In this document: positions 33,785 through 46,783 of the stretch, in pieces
Layout of the letters: each line of letters begins with the position of its first letter
Numbering within the stretch: the stretch's first letter is position 1
Made by a program: the position numbers and the translations under genes
Assembly (NCBI GenBank): GCA_964030785.1
Contig: OZ034970.1
Location: 18,808,134 to 18,872,133, forward strand
Direction: 5' to 3'
DNA length: 64,000 nucleotides
Origin: Siderastrea siderea
Taxonomy: Eukaryota; Cnidaria; Anthozoa; Scleractinia; Rhizangiidae
The notes under the pieces: generated by a model
What the model was told of the DNA's origin: nothing
Seen by the model: the letters and a program-made list of their open reading frames with translations, nothing else
Databases searched by the model: none

Positions 33785-36104
33785 GGGTGACGGGCCTGCG
33801 GGGCTCCCACGCGCGTGTCTTAACCTTTTAAAATGGCTTATAAATTTAAGCCAGACGTTGTAACTGCAGTTTTGATTTGTGATTCTCTTTTTAGTCTCTA
33901 ATAGAGTAACAGGCCTGCGCGCCTCCTGCGCACGTGTTTTAGCCTTTCTAGAGTTTTGCTCTCACGAGTATATCTTTGAGGGGAGGTTCCTTGAAAATGT
34001 CGTTTAGCAACGGTTGCTGTGTTATGAAGTGCCAGCTGTTCATGAGTATTGGTTTTAAGTTAGGCACTGCTGGGTGTTATTGCGTTACAAAGGGCAAGAT
34101 TTTCTTTTCTTGTTTTTGTTTTTGTTGGAGAGCTTGATTCCTGTCTTCAAAAGTAACTTCTGAGAGGGCTGTTTGAATTAAGTTTTCTGGGCATCCTCTC
34201 AGTCTCAAGAAGATGTGTTTTGAAGTTTGTGACGCTCTCTTCAAAGAATGTTTTAGAAGAGTTAGTTCTGAGTAGTCTTAGAGTCTCTCCTTTGATGAAG
34301 CCTCTTTTCACTCCTGGTGGATGGCAGGTTGAAAAATGGGTTTACTGAAATGTCTCAGTGGGCTTAAAATGGGTGCGTACAGCTAGCACCGACTCATTTC
34401 TAAATCCTTCACCTTTGTAAACAGTAGTGTCCAAAAGCTTTGTTTCTGTTTTGAATACTTCAGCTGTAGACTTGATAGTTTGATGTTGTTTGTTAGCTTG
34501 TTCAATGAACTGTGTGATCTCTTCTCTGGTTACCTTAGCCATGAAAATATTGGCGAAAGCAACTGCCATTTTGGTGCCCGTGCCAGTCCCATATATTTGT
34601 ACGTAGTTTTTCTAGTAAACTGGAAGGAGTTCTCCGCTAGGATAAGTTTGAGCGCTCTTTGCAGTAGTCGTGTAGGCATAGGATGGTTCGTTTTTTAATG
34701 TTTATTCTAAGTTCCTCTTGTGGCATATTTGTACATAAGCTCATAACGTCCATTGCAACAAGGATTGTGTTTTCTGGTACCTTCGTTTTCTCTAAGAAAT
34801 TGATGAAGTGAGTTGTATCTTTTAGATATGACTTTTATTGTTGTGCCATAGGCTGAAGGAGTTTATCGACGAATGAATAATAGGTCTTCCAGTTGGGGTC
34901 AGTTTGTGTATCTTTGTTAGGGTGTAGAATGTTGGAATATGAGGCGGTTGTGGTGTTTGACAAAGCCATATTTGGTCATTTCATCTATGTGGTTTCCAAG
35001 ATAGAGTCCGCTAATAAGCTGTTGAAAACCAAAGGGTTCACAAGAGGTCTGTAGTGTTCCCTGTTATCTAGCTGGGTTTGAACTTCTTTAACTTTGTCCT
35101 CAATGTTTAGAACTACAGATGTAGTTCCTTTGTCAGCCTTTTTAAGGTTAATGTTGGTGTCACGCCTTAGGGTGTTAAGTGTCTCGCGTTCAGCGGGATT
35201 AAGATTATCCTTTGGATTTTTGAGTTCTAGTTCTCCCAGTTTAATTTTGACCTCTTCTAAATAGCTTTCAAGGGCTATGGATGGTTGTACTTGTGGCTTC
35301 CATGTAGATTTAACATGGAAAGGATGAGGTTTTGTGTTTTCCCCGTGAAAAATGTATTGGAGACACATTCTTCTCGCGAAATGATCGACGTCACGGAAGA
35401 GTTGTTTTTTGGTTTGCATCTCGTTTGTCACGGGAGTGGGAATGTATTTTAGCCCTTTCGCCAGTAAGTTAACCTGGTCATTTGTAATCTTTTTATCCGA
35501 GAGGTTTTTTATGTGTTTTTTGTTTGCCTCTAAAGGCGTTTTTAAATTTTTTGTTTGGTTTTTCTGCCTTCTTTTCTCCCTTTTGTTGAGCTGACCTTGG
35601 GTGGCGTTTTTGTCTTTTCTTTAAGTGAATTGATTTTTGTTGGCTTTTTGATTTTCCTTCAATTGAGTTTGCTTTGGATGGTTTGTTAGTGGACCCGTAT
35701 TCTTATTGGGACTAAGAAAAGACACATGTATACTGTTAAACATGTTTATTCTGAATGTCATCTAGTTTTGACATCATTTCGCCGAACTCTGAAATTTTCT
35801 TGTTGATGCTTTCGGCTACCTTATGTACACGCTCAAGCGTTACAATGTTTTCACTAGGCGCCGAGTGCGTTAACTTATTGAAATGTGGTTTCTTATTTAC
35901 AACAGTGCTTGAGTTCTTTCTAGGAGCTATTGGCCTCTTGCCTTGTTTGATTTGAATTCTCAAACGATCGATCTCTCTGGTACTCTTTTAGACACTAAAA
36001 AGAGAATCACAAATCAAAAATGCAGTTACAACTTCTGGCTTACATTTTTAAGCCATTTTAAAAGGCTAAAACACGCACGTGGGAGCCGCGCAGGCCCGTC
36101 ACCC
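33785..36104 (-). mobile_element. PLE1 insertion (arm L2)
   Basis: Inverted counterpart of 24828-27302. The 3' end lies at 33785-34020. On the other side the inverted 3'-end fragment (35964-36104) is shortened: the LKNILVRT part is missing, although LDTKKRITNQ remains. Confidence 0.75.
33948..35963 (-). pseudogene. PLE1 reverse transcriptase pseudogene (arm L2)
   Basis: Blocks as in R1. The N-terminal coiled-coil region (35736-35963) is followed by TKKQLFRDVDHFARRMCLQY. This copy keeps the INLKKADKGTTSVVLNIED block that R1 has partly lost. AFANIFMAKV then joins directly to TREEITQFIEQ, so the YIDD catalytic motif is again absent. Multiple stops. Confidence 0.75.
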
Positions 36105-36791
36105 TTTTTTCCTAAGTTTCACTGAAATGTCTGTATGTTATATAAATTCCTTAAAGTTTATATTTTATTCCATCAAGTTTGTCTTCTTAAAACAGTACAC
36201 TGGTTGGGTGGATACTTACGGTTTGCGTTAGCAGTCATACACATGGCGATCTGAACAAAGATGGCGGATACGATGTGCAAATTATAGACCATTCTGGGTA
36301 ATACACAGAAGAATTCTGGGTATTATACAAATTTCTTCCAATTATTGTGTACATACTAAAAACGAAACAACATCATAGGTCAGAAACAATATCTTTATTT
36401 TTTGTTACTTCTCAGCATCAATATTTCTTCCAGTTTAAGGATAATTTCATATCCGGCTTAGAAGAAAATGCTTCCATTTGACCAAATATTCATAGTAATC
36501 CATTATTTTCCAAGCGGAAATTGTTGAAAATAGGCAAGGACTCGTTTCATCCAACATCAGAATTAATTTAAGTACAAAAAAGGACACTTCCGGTAATACC
36601 AAATTCCACTTCCGGTCAAGATGGCGACCATTTTGGAAAAAGTTCAAAACTCACTTATGTAGAAAATTTTGCGATGGCAGTATATCAAGTATTTACAACT
36701 ATAAAAAATTCTATCATTTCTGAGAATTTGGTGCTTTGAACGCAAAATGAACAATTCAGGGCAAAATCTGCACATATCCGCCCCACTACAA

Positions 36792-37385
36792 TCTAGCTTT
36801 TGATAATAGGCTGAGTCTGACAATTGTCTTTCAGCTTCCTGGATGTAAAGGTCACGTGCCCGTACTACAGCAGCACCGCCTTTGTCGGCCGGTTTGACTA
36901 CAACGTCTTTGCGTTGTCGTAGAGAGAAAAGGGCTCCTTTTTCTAGTGGGATAGGTTTGTTTTGGAGACCCGCTCTTTGAAGTCGAGCATTTTGATTTCG
37001 CAGCGGCATTTGGAGATGTAATAGTCAAATGCTGCAAATTTTCCAGGAGGTGGTGTCCAGTTGAACGGTGAATATTTTAGGGTCTTGAAAGGGTCCTCAC
37101 ACTGATGGTTGACTTGGTGCTGTGGCGTTTGATGGGTCCGAACTAAAATACGCCTTCAGACGGAGACAGCAGAAAAACTTTTCGCAGTCTGCTTTTGCTG
37201 TGTATTCGTCATTGTGGGCTCTAGTTGGGATACACGAAAGATCCTTGCTAAGAAGACATCGTTCTTTTTCAGTTAGCTCGCGATTCTCAGGGAGAGTAAC
37301 AACGAGTCTTGTAGAAGGGGTGGTGGATGAAAAGGGTACTTTGATAAAAGAAAAAATCACCCGTGATTGCACAGCTCAGCCAAAC
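36792..37385 (-). pseudogene. PLE2 N-terminal part (arm L2)
   Basis: Counterpart of 23520-24137: ENRELTEKERCLLSKDLSC, PTRAHNDEY and ADCEKFFCCLRLKAYF, then in another frame EKGALFSLRQRKDVVVKPAD and ARDLYIQEAERQLSDSAYY. It stops at DT. Confidence 0.75.
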
Positions 37386-37557
37386 AAAAGATGGATTTGT
37401 TAACAGTCAAAAAATTCTGTTAAGCCGATTTGACGCGTTGACGAACGAAAAAGAAGTTCATTGTAGGACATCTGGAAACGTAGCAGAAAAAAAGTGTGTG
37501 GAAAAAAATACTTTGAAACTGAAATTTGAAATTTCATTCTTTCGCCTTATAATCAGT

Positions 37558-37866
37558 CTAAGAGTCAAGAGTGACCTGAAAGAAGAGGGCCGTGAATGGA
37601 TCCTCAGAGTCCTCCTTTTGCCTTATGGCTAAAAAACAAACCAATCGTTGGAAGGGCCCCGATCGTTTCCAGTGCTCCTTGCAAACAAGAACGGTTCCAA
37701 GGTTCCAGGAGGTTGACAATTCTATGGATTGCATTTTGTCAGGGTGGAATTCTGTGTGAACAACGTCGACTCGAAAAGTAGGAATGACCCATGCATCTAC
37801 GAACAAAGTCATAAGGTGAATCATTAAATGACGATGGTGGCGACGAGACACGACGACAGACGACAA
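37558..37866 (-). CDS. Unidentified 102-residue frame in the A block (arm L2)
   Basis: The longest open version of a frame lying between the CPMCL frame and PLE2. It reads HLMTLFVDAWVIPTFRVDVV, then SIELSTSWNLGTVLVCKEHW and FLAIRQKEDSEDPFTALFFQ. It has even amino-acid use and could be a second exon after the CPMCL frame, since a TTTGTTCGTAG acceptor-like string lies just before VDAW. The splice phase I tried did not join the two, so the link is unproven. The other arms carry stops. Confidence 0.3.
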   Translation of the reverse strand: MSSVVVSRRHHRHLMIHLMTLFVDAWVIPTFRVDVVHTEFHPDKMQSIELSTSWNLGTVLVCKEHWKRSGPFQRLVCFLAIRQKEDSEDPFTALFFQVTLDS

Positions 37867-37902
37867 AAAAATTAAAAATTGTTTTTTCTTACTCCTACGT
37901 GC

Positions 37903-38103
37903 TTAGACAGTAAGAATAATGGCTCTTACTTGACCAAGTTGTCGTCCCAAGTCAGATGAATTGAGTAGTTGCCTCAGCCGTTCAATCACAACTCCACAGT
38001 TGAGGCGTGGCTGAGCAGAAGGGACCACAGCAACGGGGGGAGGGGGCTGTTGTTGTTCATCGAGGCACATGGGACACGAGGTATGATATCTCTCTTACAC
38101 CAT
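37903..38103 (-). pseudogene. Small Cys-containing frame, stopped at codon 3 (arm L2)
   Basis: As at 3687-3887: ATG GTG TAA, then an open CPMCLDEQQQPPPP stretch and a helix-like tail. It shares the TAA with arm L1. Confidence 0.4.
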
Positions 38104-38551
38104 CGTCGGTAAAACAAGTGCAGCGAAACTGGGTTTGAGGGATCTCAGGAACAGGCCCTCGCAAACGTCGACTTTGTCATCTTTCAGCCATGGTTAGCAG
38201 TAAGAGTGAAAGGATACCACCGAGTCGCTCTTCTTTCTAAAGGTTCGGCGTCTCTTGTTTTTGTTTTGAAAAAATACAAGGGTAACCCTCTCCCTCCTTA
38301 TTTTTCCAGCACTCGTTGCAGGCCATGTTATTTGGGTGCGAATAAAATGGAGTGAGCGGTGACCAACCAGGAAAGGAAAAAATTGCTATTGTTTCAAGGC
38401 AAGATCAATGCTGTCATTTGTGTGGTCAAGAAAAGTGGGGATTACAGTTGACTTCCTTCTCTCTCTTGCGGCCCTACGCCACATGTTTACCAATTTCCTG
38501 GTATGTTTAGCCCCACTTGCGACCCAGCGACCTATTTGTTTGATTTTAGTA

Positions 38552-38988
38552 ATGGATGGGTTTTCTGTGGACACAATTTTTGGCCTGTGAAGTTGGAGAG
38601 TGCGACCTGCAGGGTGGACGATCCAGTTTACAGTTTGAATTTATGAGAGTTTGTCTGATAAAGACGAGAGAATCGTGAGCTATGCCACGCTGGAGTAAAT
38701 GCTCTCCCCTTGCATGTTCGCTCCTGGACAATGGCAGACCCTCCCATTTAGTTGGAAATGTTTGTGAGCACGTTGTATGAGCAGAGGCGTAGGAGACAAC
38801 AGTATATCGTGGTCTACAAAGGAGATCACATTCAAAAGGATCTGTTGAACAAACTGAACATTCCCTGTGTGGATTTGAAAGAGTTTGGTTGTCCCAAAGC
38901 CAATCAGATGTTGCTGATTGGTGGAAACGTAGCCACGCACATACCCACTGTTCTCTGGTGGAATGCTATCTATTTTGGCAATGGTTAA
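38552..38988 (+). pseudogene. KGGH-domain conserved protein (arm L2)
   Basis: Same family as 4324-4814. KGGH reads KGDHIQKDLLNKL here. A deletion of about 28 bp before the HTHCSLVECYLF block shifts the last part out of frame. The 5' part begins MDGFSVDTIFGL. Confidence 0.55.
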
Positions 38989-39047
38989 CGAAACTTTATC
39001 TGGATACACACCTTTTTTGAACGTAGTGTACTAGCTCCTTTTTCGTC

Positions 39048-39371
39048 TTGGTGAAAGAAATGGACTCCCCAAATATGGGGTTCGTAGGGTTCAGGCTCCT
39101 GAAGAAAGTCAAGGACTCCCCCTGTGTCAGCTTTCTGATGAGATGCACGCACTTGAAGAGGGGGTGCTTGATCCCGTGGAAGGGGTTCAAAAACCGACTG
39201 GACCTATGCCAGTGGGTGCTGAGGGAAGGGATGCCAAATATCTTGTCATGTCTCCCACTTCTACTTAATCCCAGGCTTCGTCAATGTGAGCTGGGTTTCC
39301 CAGGTTCTCTTGAATGGTGGCGGGGGAGACACGATTGGGCATGGGGCCTACCCCTGCAGGTGAAACGATGA
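39048..39371 (+). CDS. Unidentified frame downstream of the KGGH gene (arm L2)
   Basis: A 107-residue counterpart of 4842-5147, extending further (GSLEWWRGRHDWAWGLPLQ). Arm L1 has lost about 10 bases within it. Family unknown; it may be non-coding. Confidence 0.2.
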   Translation: MVKEMDSPNMGFVGFRLLKKVKDSPCVSFLMRCTHLKRGCLIPWKGFKNRLDLCQWVLREGMPNILSCLPLLLNPRLRQCELGFPGSLEWWRGRHDWAWGLPLQVKR

Positions 39372-39519
39372 GACGCTTGTGTAAGCTTGTGGAGGACGTC
39401 AAGTGCCATCATCATCTGCCGTGCTCGATCTTCCAGGGTCCAAATCAGTTCACGAAAATAGGGTTCACTGTACTTTCGAATAACCTGTTGAGCGGTTTTT
39501 CCTCGGCGATGTTGAACCA

Positions 39520-39522
<3 letters not shown>

Positions 39523-39555
<33 letters not shown>
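39523..39555. repeat. (CT)n microsatellite at the A-B junction (arm L2)
   Basis: About 16 CT units in the same position as in the other arms. Confidence 0.95.
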
Positions 39556-39557
<2 letters not shown>

Positions 39558-39801
39558 AGAGGCATGGAATGGTAGTAGTGTCCCATGATCTTTTCAAAGC
39601 AAATCTAAACACAGGCGGAAGGACCCACCAATAGAATACTGGACAGGGTGTGAAAGTGAAAGGCTCTTGCTAAGACTCTCTACACCTGCACAAAAAGGAG
39701 AACACGGACCGTTTTCTTTTATTTTTATTAACAACAATGTTAAGGATAATCACTCATTACAAATCAATTCTTTGACCATCTGACCGGCTTGGTCATCACT
39801 G

Positions 39802-40183
39802 TCATAGAATGGTGTGCTGAAAACAGGTCAAAAATTCTTCTACCGTGCGTGCACGGGCATTGGGTTTCAAATAGAGCAAGGTGTAATTGCCAGAACTCTT
39901 ACTGACGATGGCTTGCAGGGACTTTGCATTGGTCACCACATACTTCCAGGTTCTTAAGGGAGTTGCTTGGTCTTACGTTTCCATGGTTAACGTAACTATC
40001 TATGACTTCACAGATTTGGTGGTACGTCCATAGAGTCAACCAGTGCTCACCCAGTTGTGTTGACAACGGAAGTGCAGGGTTGTTTTTTGTCAGGTTTCGA
40101 GGGTAAACGGTCAGAAGCCACGGGCCGCTAACACAACGCTTCTTCCATTGAAGGTCTTCTCGAGCTAAATAATCCAATTGCAC
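39802..40183 (-). pseudogene. Adenain-type (Maverick PRO) protease relic (arm L2)
   Basis: The front frame (39899-40183) is open through WLLTVYPRNLTKNN, GEHWLTLW (catalytic His) and CEVIDSY (catalytic acid). The last block is in another frame, SLQAIVSKSSGNYTLLYL, with serine at the expected cysteine position. It follows the minor-capsid relic without a gap. Confidence 0.6.
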
Positions 40184-40859
40184 ATTGCTCCCGTTTGTCT
40201 GGGTCTAAAAATGATGCTGTCAGCACATTATTTGGCTACATGGTCAAACATAACAGAGAGCGGTGTTTTTAATGCCCCAATTGATTTCGGTGGAGCATGT
40301 TGCCTTGTTTTTTATACCAGAGCTTGGACAAAAAGCAAGTAATCCAATACATTTCGGGCATCATTGATCTGTGACAGTTCCAGGTTTTAATAGGGGTATT
40401 TCATTTGGCGAATGAAAGTTAGCTTAAATTTACGAAAGCAGGAGGGGTCTTGGTTCACATCTCCATTGAACGCTCGCTTGATTGCCTTGCATGTTGAAGG
40501 TCCGGCTTTCACTTTACGTAGAGGTAGGATGCCAGTTGTCTTTCATTGTGTCTCTTAGCAAATAGGATCTTGTACACTGCTTCATATAGTCTCAGTTGGC
40601 AAAGATGAAAGCGCATCTCGATGTCTTCCGGTTGAAGGCGGCCTGCGAGTCCCACTCCATTTAGAAGGAGCACATGGCTGTTAAAGTACAAGCGCATTTT
40701 GATTCGCACTTCAGGTACCAGTACTTTTCCGGTGTGAAAAACGTCTGTGTGTCTTTTCCCACACTGGTAATCATTGGTTTCTCTAATGGAGGCCTCTTCA
40801 GGCAGTTGTACCAGTCTTGGGGTCTTACCCTCTTGGTTGTAATTCAGAAAGGATTTCAT
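40184..40859 (-). pseudogene. Maverick/adintovirus minor-capsid-like relic (arm L2)
   Basis: The longest open piece is 40509-40859 (116 residues): HTDVFHTGKVLVPEVRIKMR, GRLQPEDIEMRFHLCQLRLY and a strand-rich C-terminal stretch. It is followed in shifted frame by IKRAFNGDVNQDPSCFRKF and LGYLRFVQAL. A small deletion removes a few residues before HTDVF. It matches the F54H12.2-like minor-capsid core. Confidence 0.55.
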
Positions 40860-41289
40860 GGCAGTCAGGGTTGTTAGAATTGGGAAGGTAATCGGGGACC
40901 TTTTTGATTAGGTCCGACACGAGAGCTGGATCGTCTTCAGCGGATCGTCCCAAATACACCACCTCGTCGTTTTTTAATTGATCTTAGCCCACCAGTATAA
41001 TTTGTTGAATCACGGGGTTTAGTTTTCCTCCTTTTCCTTCTTCTTCCAGGTGTGCTAAGAGCCTTAAGAACGGAAGCACGGGAAGTGCTAACCAAACGGA
41101 TGAAGTATCCGAAGAAATGGGTAAGTGTTTTGGTATGCAAGTGCAAATCATAACTGGAATTAATAACGTGCTTCAATTATTGCAGAGCAATTACTGGATT
41201 ATAGAAAATGCTCGAGTCCTTTGTGAAACGAGGCCAAATGTCTGAAAAGGGGCTCTCGATAGACAGTCGAAAAGGCCCTGGACAAAGGT

Positions 41290-41727
41290 TTAGTGTAATT
41301 GCGTTCTACATTCCCACTCAAATCTAGTACCGTCCGTCTCATTACCCACTCTCCACCAAAGCAGTGCTCCGATTGGTTCCCGACACATTGACGCGGACAC
41401 CAACAAGAAATCAAAGCTTTATCCAAGCGCACGTTTCGTTTGCCTGACGATAAAGAAGACACGCGAGTCATGTTGGAAGAAATGCAATTGTAAAAAACAT
41501 TATACGGGTCAGCTCTTGTGAAGGCATTCCTGTCCGCATCCATAAACGCTCCAGTAAAATCTGACAAACAGACGAACGCTCTCTTGGTCTACGTCCAACT
41601 TGAGATGACTACGAAATCACAGGACGTTCGTTTGCCACTCCTCGTCTAATTCTGCCCTCTTTATCTTTTATGAAACGTTTATGAAACTACTCAGATCCTG
41701 CAAAGGTTTCCTCGGTCTCTGCATCAT
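41290..41727 (-). pseudogene. Unidentified B-block gene with a large internal deletion (arm L2)
   Basis: It starts MQRPRKPLQDLSSF, then jumps from MDADRNAF directly to TRADPYNVFYNC. About 480 bp present in the other arms are missing, probably by recombination between short GAAG-x-CAT repeats. The C-terminal SGKRNVRLDKALISCWC block is intact. The TATA box (41768-41775) is intact. Confidence 0.4.
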
Positions 41728-41933
41728 CTTGACTGTGTGACAGAGCCTATGACAAGGGTGCTTTCGGTTTTTATACCCCTTCCATCGTAAAGGATTCTGA
41801 GAAAAAAGGGAAAGGGGAAGCAGTACCTGTAAGGTTTCCCCCCAAACTGATTCCTTCTCACACAAAAGACACGTGATTGTCGTTTTTTTCATAAAACGCG
41901 CCACATGCTTCAGTTCTGTGAAAATAAATTACG

Positions 41934-42330
41934 ATGCCACGAGAAGTAAAAGACGCAGCAGATCTAAGCAGTTTATCACGCAAGAAAGTCTTGTGTTTGC
42001 TACAAGGCCAAGATGAAAAAGAAGGACAAAATGACGATGAAGAATGCAATAGACGCTCTCGGGCAAGAAAGTTTGGAAAGATATGTTAGGCAATGAAGTC
42101 ATGAATGGATTTGAATGCCAGCGGCGCTCTGAAAGTCAACTTCTTCAAAAAAGGGGACGTGAAGTTCATCCTCAAACTCCCGGAGCCTTTGAATTTGATA
42201 TTCACTCCTATGTGAACCCGTGCAGTGAAAAGATGGGAGTGCACGAACGTTATTTTCACACGCGATGAAGACACACCGATAATTTTTTGGGCCAACCTCA
42301 CTTAGTCCGAGCTCTAGAAGAGGGTCAAGA
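41934..42330 (+). pseudogene. Unidentified divergent frame abutting the satellite (arm L2)
   Basis: It begins ATG CCA CGA (MPREVKDAADLSSLSRKK) and stops after about 54 codons. The overlapping second frame has NEVMNGFECQRR and PGAFEFDIHSYVNPCSEKMG. Function unknown. Confidence 0.3.
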
Positions 42331-45300
42331 AAGTGGTGCGGCCAGTGCGAAAATGACAAAACGTGCTGATGTCGGGCTGAAAACATTGTTTTGCACAAAC
42401 TCGAGCACTTTGCTAAAAATGGCTAAAAAGTAGTATTAGCCAAGTGGGAAAATGACAAATCATTCTGATCTCGGACTGAATACACTGCGTTTTACAAACT
42501 GGTGCCCTTTGCTTAAAAGTGTATAAGGCGGTATGCCCAGTGTGAAAATGACAAAACGTGCTGATGTTGGGCTGAAAACGCTGTTTTGTACAAATTCGTG
42601 CACTTTGTTAAAAGTCGCTTCAAAGTGGTGCGCGCTGTGAGAAAATGACAAAAGGTGCTGATTTTATGCTGAAAACGCTGTTTTTGTTGAAAAAGGCTAA
42701 GAAGTGGTGTATCCAGTGCGAAAATGACAAAACATTCTGATCTCGGGCTGAAAATGCTGTTTCGCACAAACTCATGCAGTTTGCTGAAAGTCGCTAAAAA
42801 GTGGTCTGGCCAGTGCGAAACTGACAAATCGTGCTGATGTCGGGCAGAAAGCATTGTTTTGCACAAACTCGAGCACTTTGCTGTAAATGGCTTAAAACTA
42901 GTAAGCCAAGTGGGAAAATGACAAAACGTTCTGACCTCGGGCAGAAAACACTGCTTTGTACAAACTGGGTAGCTTTGCTGAAAAGTGTAAAAAGTGGACG
43001 CCCAGTGCGAAAATGACAAAACGTGCTGGTCTTGGGCTGAAAACACTGTTTTGTACAAACTCGTGCACTTTGTTGAAAATCGCTAAGATTGGTGCGCCCA
43101 GTGCGAGAATGACAAAACATGTTGATCTCGTTCTGAAAACTTTGTTTTGTACAAACTCGTGCATTTTACTGAAAATAGCTAAAAGGTGGTGCACCCAGAC
43201 CGAAAATGACGAAACGTACTGGTTTTAGGCTGAAAACGCTGTTTCAGCGTTGTTGAAAGTCGCTAACAAGTAGTGCGCCCAGTGTGAGAATGACAAAACG
43301 TGCTGATCTTGGGCTGAAAACGCTGGTTTGCACAACCTCGTGCACGTTGCTGAATGTCGCTAAAAAGTGGTGCACCCAGTGCGAAAGTGACAAAACATGG
43401 TGATCTCGGGCCTAGAATGCTGTTTTGCACAAACTCGTGCATATTGCTGAAAACGATAAGAAGTGGTGCACCCAGTGCGAAAATGACAGAACATGCTGAT
43501 CTCGTTCTTAAAACGCTGTTTTGTACAAACTCGTGTACTTTGCTGGAAAAAGCTTAAAAGTTTTGCACCCAGCGCGAAAATGACAAAACGTGCTGACCTT
43601 GGGCTGAAAACGGTGTTTTGTACAAACTCGTGCGCTTACTAAAAATCACTTAAAAGTGGTGCGCTCAGTGCGAAAATGAGGAAACGTGCTGATCTGATGC
43701 TGAAAACGCTGTTTTGGACAAGCTGATGCCCTTTGCTGAAAATGGCTCAAAAGTGGTCCGTCCAGTGCGAAAATGTTAAAACGTGCTGATGTCGGCCTAA
43801 AAACGCTGTTTTGTTCTTTCCACAAACTCGTGCACTTTGCTAAAAAGAGTTAAAAAGTGGTGCATGCAGTGCAAAAATGTCAGTACGTGCTGATCTCGGG
43901 GTGAAAGCGCTTTTTTGGACAAACTCGGGCACTTTGCTGAAAATCGCTTAAAAGTAATGCGCCCAGTGCGAAAATGAGGAAACGTGCTGATGTGGGGCAG
44001 AAAACGCTGTTGTTGAAAAACTGATGCCCTTTGCTGAAAATCGAAAAAAAGTGGTGTGACCAGTGCGAAAATGTTAAAACGTGCTGATCTCCGGCTGAAA
44101 AAGCTGTTTTGTACAAACTTATGCACTTTCCTGCAAACACTAAGAAGTGGTGTGCCCAGAGTGAAAATGACAAAACATGCTGATCTAGGGCTGAAAACGC
44201 TGTTGGGTCCAAACTCGTGCACTTTGCTGGAAATTGCTTATAACTGGTGTGCACAGTGCGAAAATGATACAAGGTGGTGATCTCGGGCTAATAACGCTGT
44301 TTTGCTCTTTGGACAAACTCGTGCACTTTGCTGAAAAAAGTTAAATAGTGGTGCGCTCAGTGCAAAAATGACACCACGTGCTGATCTCGGGCTGAAAACG
44401 CTGTTTTGGACAAACCGATGCACTTTGCTGAAGAGCGCAAAAAAGTGGTGGGCCCAACGCAAAAATTGACAAAAGCGTGCTCGTCTCGGGCTGAAAACAC
44501 TGTTTTGTAAAAACTCATGCGCTTTGCTAAAAAGCGCTAAAAAGTGGTGGGCCCAACGCAAAAATGACAAAAGCGTGCTCATCTCGGGCTGAAAACGCTG
44601 TTTTGTACAAACTTATGCACTTTGCTGAGAATCGCTAATAACTGATGTACACAGTGCGAAAATGATAAAAACGTGCTGGTCTCGGGTTAATAATACTGTT
44701 TTGCTTTTTGGACAAACTCGTGCACTTTGGTGAAAAGAGTTAAAAAGTGGTGCACCCAGTGCAAAAACGACAGTACGTGCTGATTTGGGGCTAAAAACGC
44801 AGTTTTGGACAAACTGAGGTACTTTGTTGAAAATCATTAAAAAGTGGTGCGCCCAGTCTGATAATGACAAAACGTGCCGATCTTGGGCTAATACCGCGGT
44901 TTTGTACAAACTCGTGCGCTGTGCTGCGAAAATGAAAAAAACTGCTTAACTCGGGCTGAAAACGCTGTTTTGCACAAACTGGTGTGCTTTTCTGAAAACC
45001 GTTAAAAACTGGTCCGCCCAGTGCGAAAATGTTAAAACGTGCTGATCTCCGGCTGAAAACGCTGTTTTGTACAAACTCGTGCACTTTGCTTAAAATCGCT
45101 AATAAGTGGTGGACACAGTGCGAAAATGATAAAACCTGCTGATCTCGGCCTAACAACGCTGGTTTGCTCTTTGTACAAACTCGTGCTGAAAGGAGTCAAA
45201 AAGTGGTGCACCCAGTGCAAAAATGACAGTACGTACTGATCTCGGGCTGAGAACGCTGTTTTGTACAAACTCGTGCACTTTGCTGAAAATCGCTAATAAG

Positions 45301-46783
45301 TGGTGTGCACAGTGCGAAAATGACAAAACGGGCTGATCTCGGGCTAATACCGCTGTCTTGGACAAACTCGTGCACATGCTTAAATTGGTGCGCCCAGTTC
45401 GAAAATGTTAAAACGTGCTGATCTCCGGCTGAAAACGCTGTTTTGTACAAACTCATGCACTTTGTTGAAGACCCTAAGAAGTGGTGTTGCCCAGAGCGAA
45501 AATGACAAAACACGCTGACCTAGGGCTGAAAACGCTGTTTTGTACAAACTTTTGCACTTTGCTGAAAATCGCTAATAAGTGGTGATCACAGTGCATAAAT
45601 GATAAAACGTACTGATCTTGGGCTAGTAACGCTGTTTTGCTCTTTGGACAAACTCGTGCACTTTGCTAAGAATTGCTAAAAAGTGGTGCACCCAGTGCGA
45701 AAATGACAAAAGGTGCTGATGTCGGGCTGAAAATGCTGTTTTGTAAAAACTTCTGCACTTTGATGAAAACCGCTAATAAGTGCTGCGCACAGTGAGAAAT
45801 TGACAAAACTTGCTGCTCTCGGGCTGAAAACGCTGCTTTGCTCTTTTGGAAAAACTCGTGCACTTCGCTGAAAAGCGTTAAAAAGTGGTGTACGCAGGGA
45901 AAAAATGACAAAACGTGGCTATATCTTTCTGAAAACGATGTTTTGTACAAACTCGTGCACTTTGCTGAAAATTGCTAAGAAGTAGTGCGCCCAGTGCGAA
46001 AATGGCAAAACGTTCTGATTTCGGGCTCAAACCTTGTTTCGTACAAAGTCGTACACTTTGCTGAAAAGCGCTAAAAAGTGGTGCGCCCAGTTTTTAAAAT
46101 GGAAAAACGTGGTGATCTTGGGCTAAACAGACTGTTTTTAAAGTAGTGAATGACAAAACGTTCTGTTTTCTGGCTGAAAACGTCTGTATCGTACAAACTC
46201 GTGAACTTTGCTAAAAATGGCTTAAAAAGTAGTGCGCCCTGTGCGAAAATGACAAAACGTTCTGATCTCGGACTGAAAACTTCTGTTTCGTACAAACTTG
46301 TGCACTTTGCTGAAAACGCTAAAAGGTTGTGTGTCCAGTGCGAAAATGACAAAACGTTCTGATCTCGGGCTGAAAACGCTGTTTTGCACGAACTCGTGCA
46401 CTTTGCTGAAAAGTGCTAAAAAGTTGTACGCCCAGTGCGAAAATGAAAAAACCGTGCTGATCTTGGGCTGAGAACCCTGTTTGTACAAACTCGTGCACTT
46501 TGTTGAAAGTCGCGAAAAAGTGGTTCCCCGGTGGAAAAATGACAAAACATGCTGATCATGGGCTGAAAACGCTGTTTTGTACAAACTCGTGCACTTTGCT
46601 AAAAATCGCTAAAATGTAGTGCCCCCAGTGCGAAAATGACAAAAGTTTCTGATCTCGGGCTGAAAACGCTATTTCGTATAAACTCGAGCACTTTGCTGAA
46701 AAGTGCTAAAAAGTTGCACGCCCAGGGCGAAAATCAAAAACCGTCCTGATCCTGAGCTGAAAACGTTGTTTTGTACAAATTCG
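42331..46783 (-). repeat. ~97-bp tandem satellite, reverse orientation (unit 2, left part)
   Basis: Same satellite as 8576-11358, about 45 units. The variant order agrees with unit 1 (43797-44272 corresponds to 9779-10237). The apparent 181-residue frame at 42513-43058 is satellite read-through. Confidence 0.95.

Larger units (their letters stand above)
33189..36788 (-). mobile_element. DT transposon carrying PLE1 (arm L2)
   Basis: Same element as 24141-27898, inverted. The ends are TAGTGGGGCGGATATGTGC at 33189 and the inverse at 36788, with CAA duplications at 33186-33188 and 36789-36791. Subterminal ETS/YY1-like modules lie at 33329-33366 and 36607-36636. No transposase frame. Confidence 0.75.
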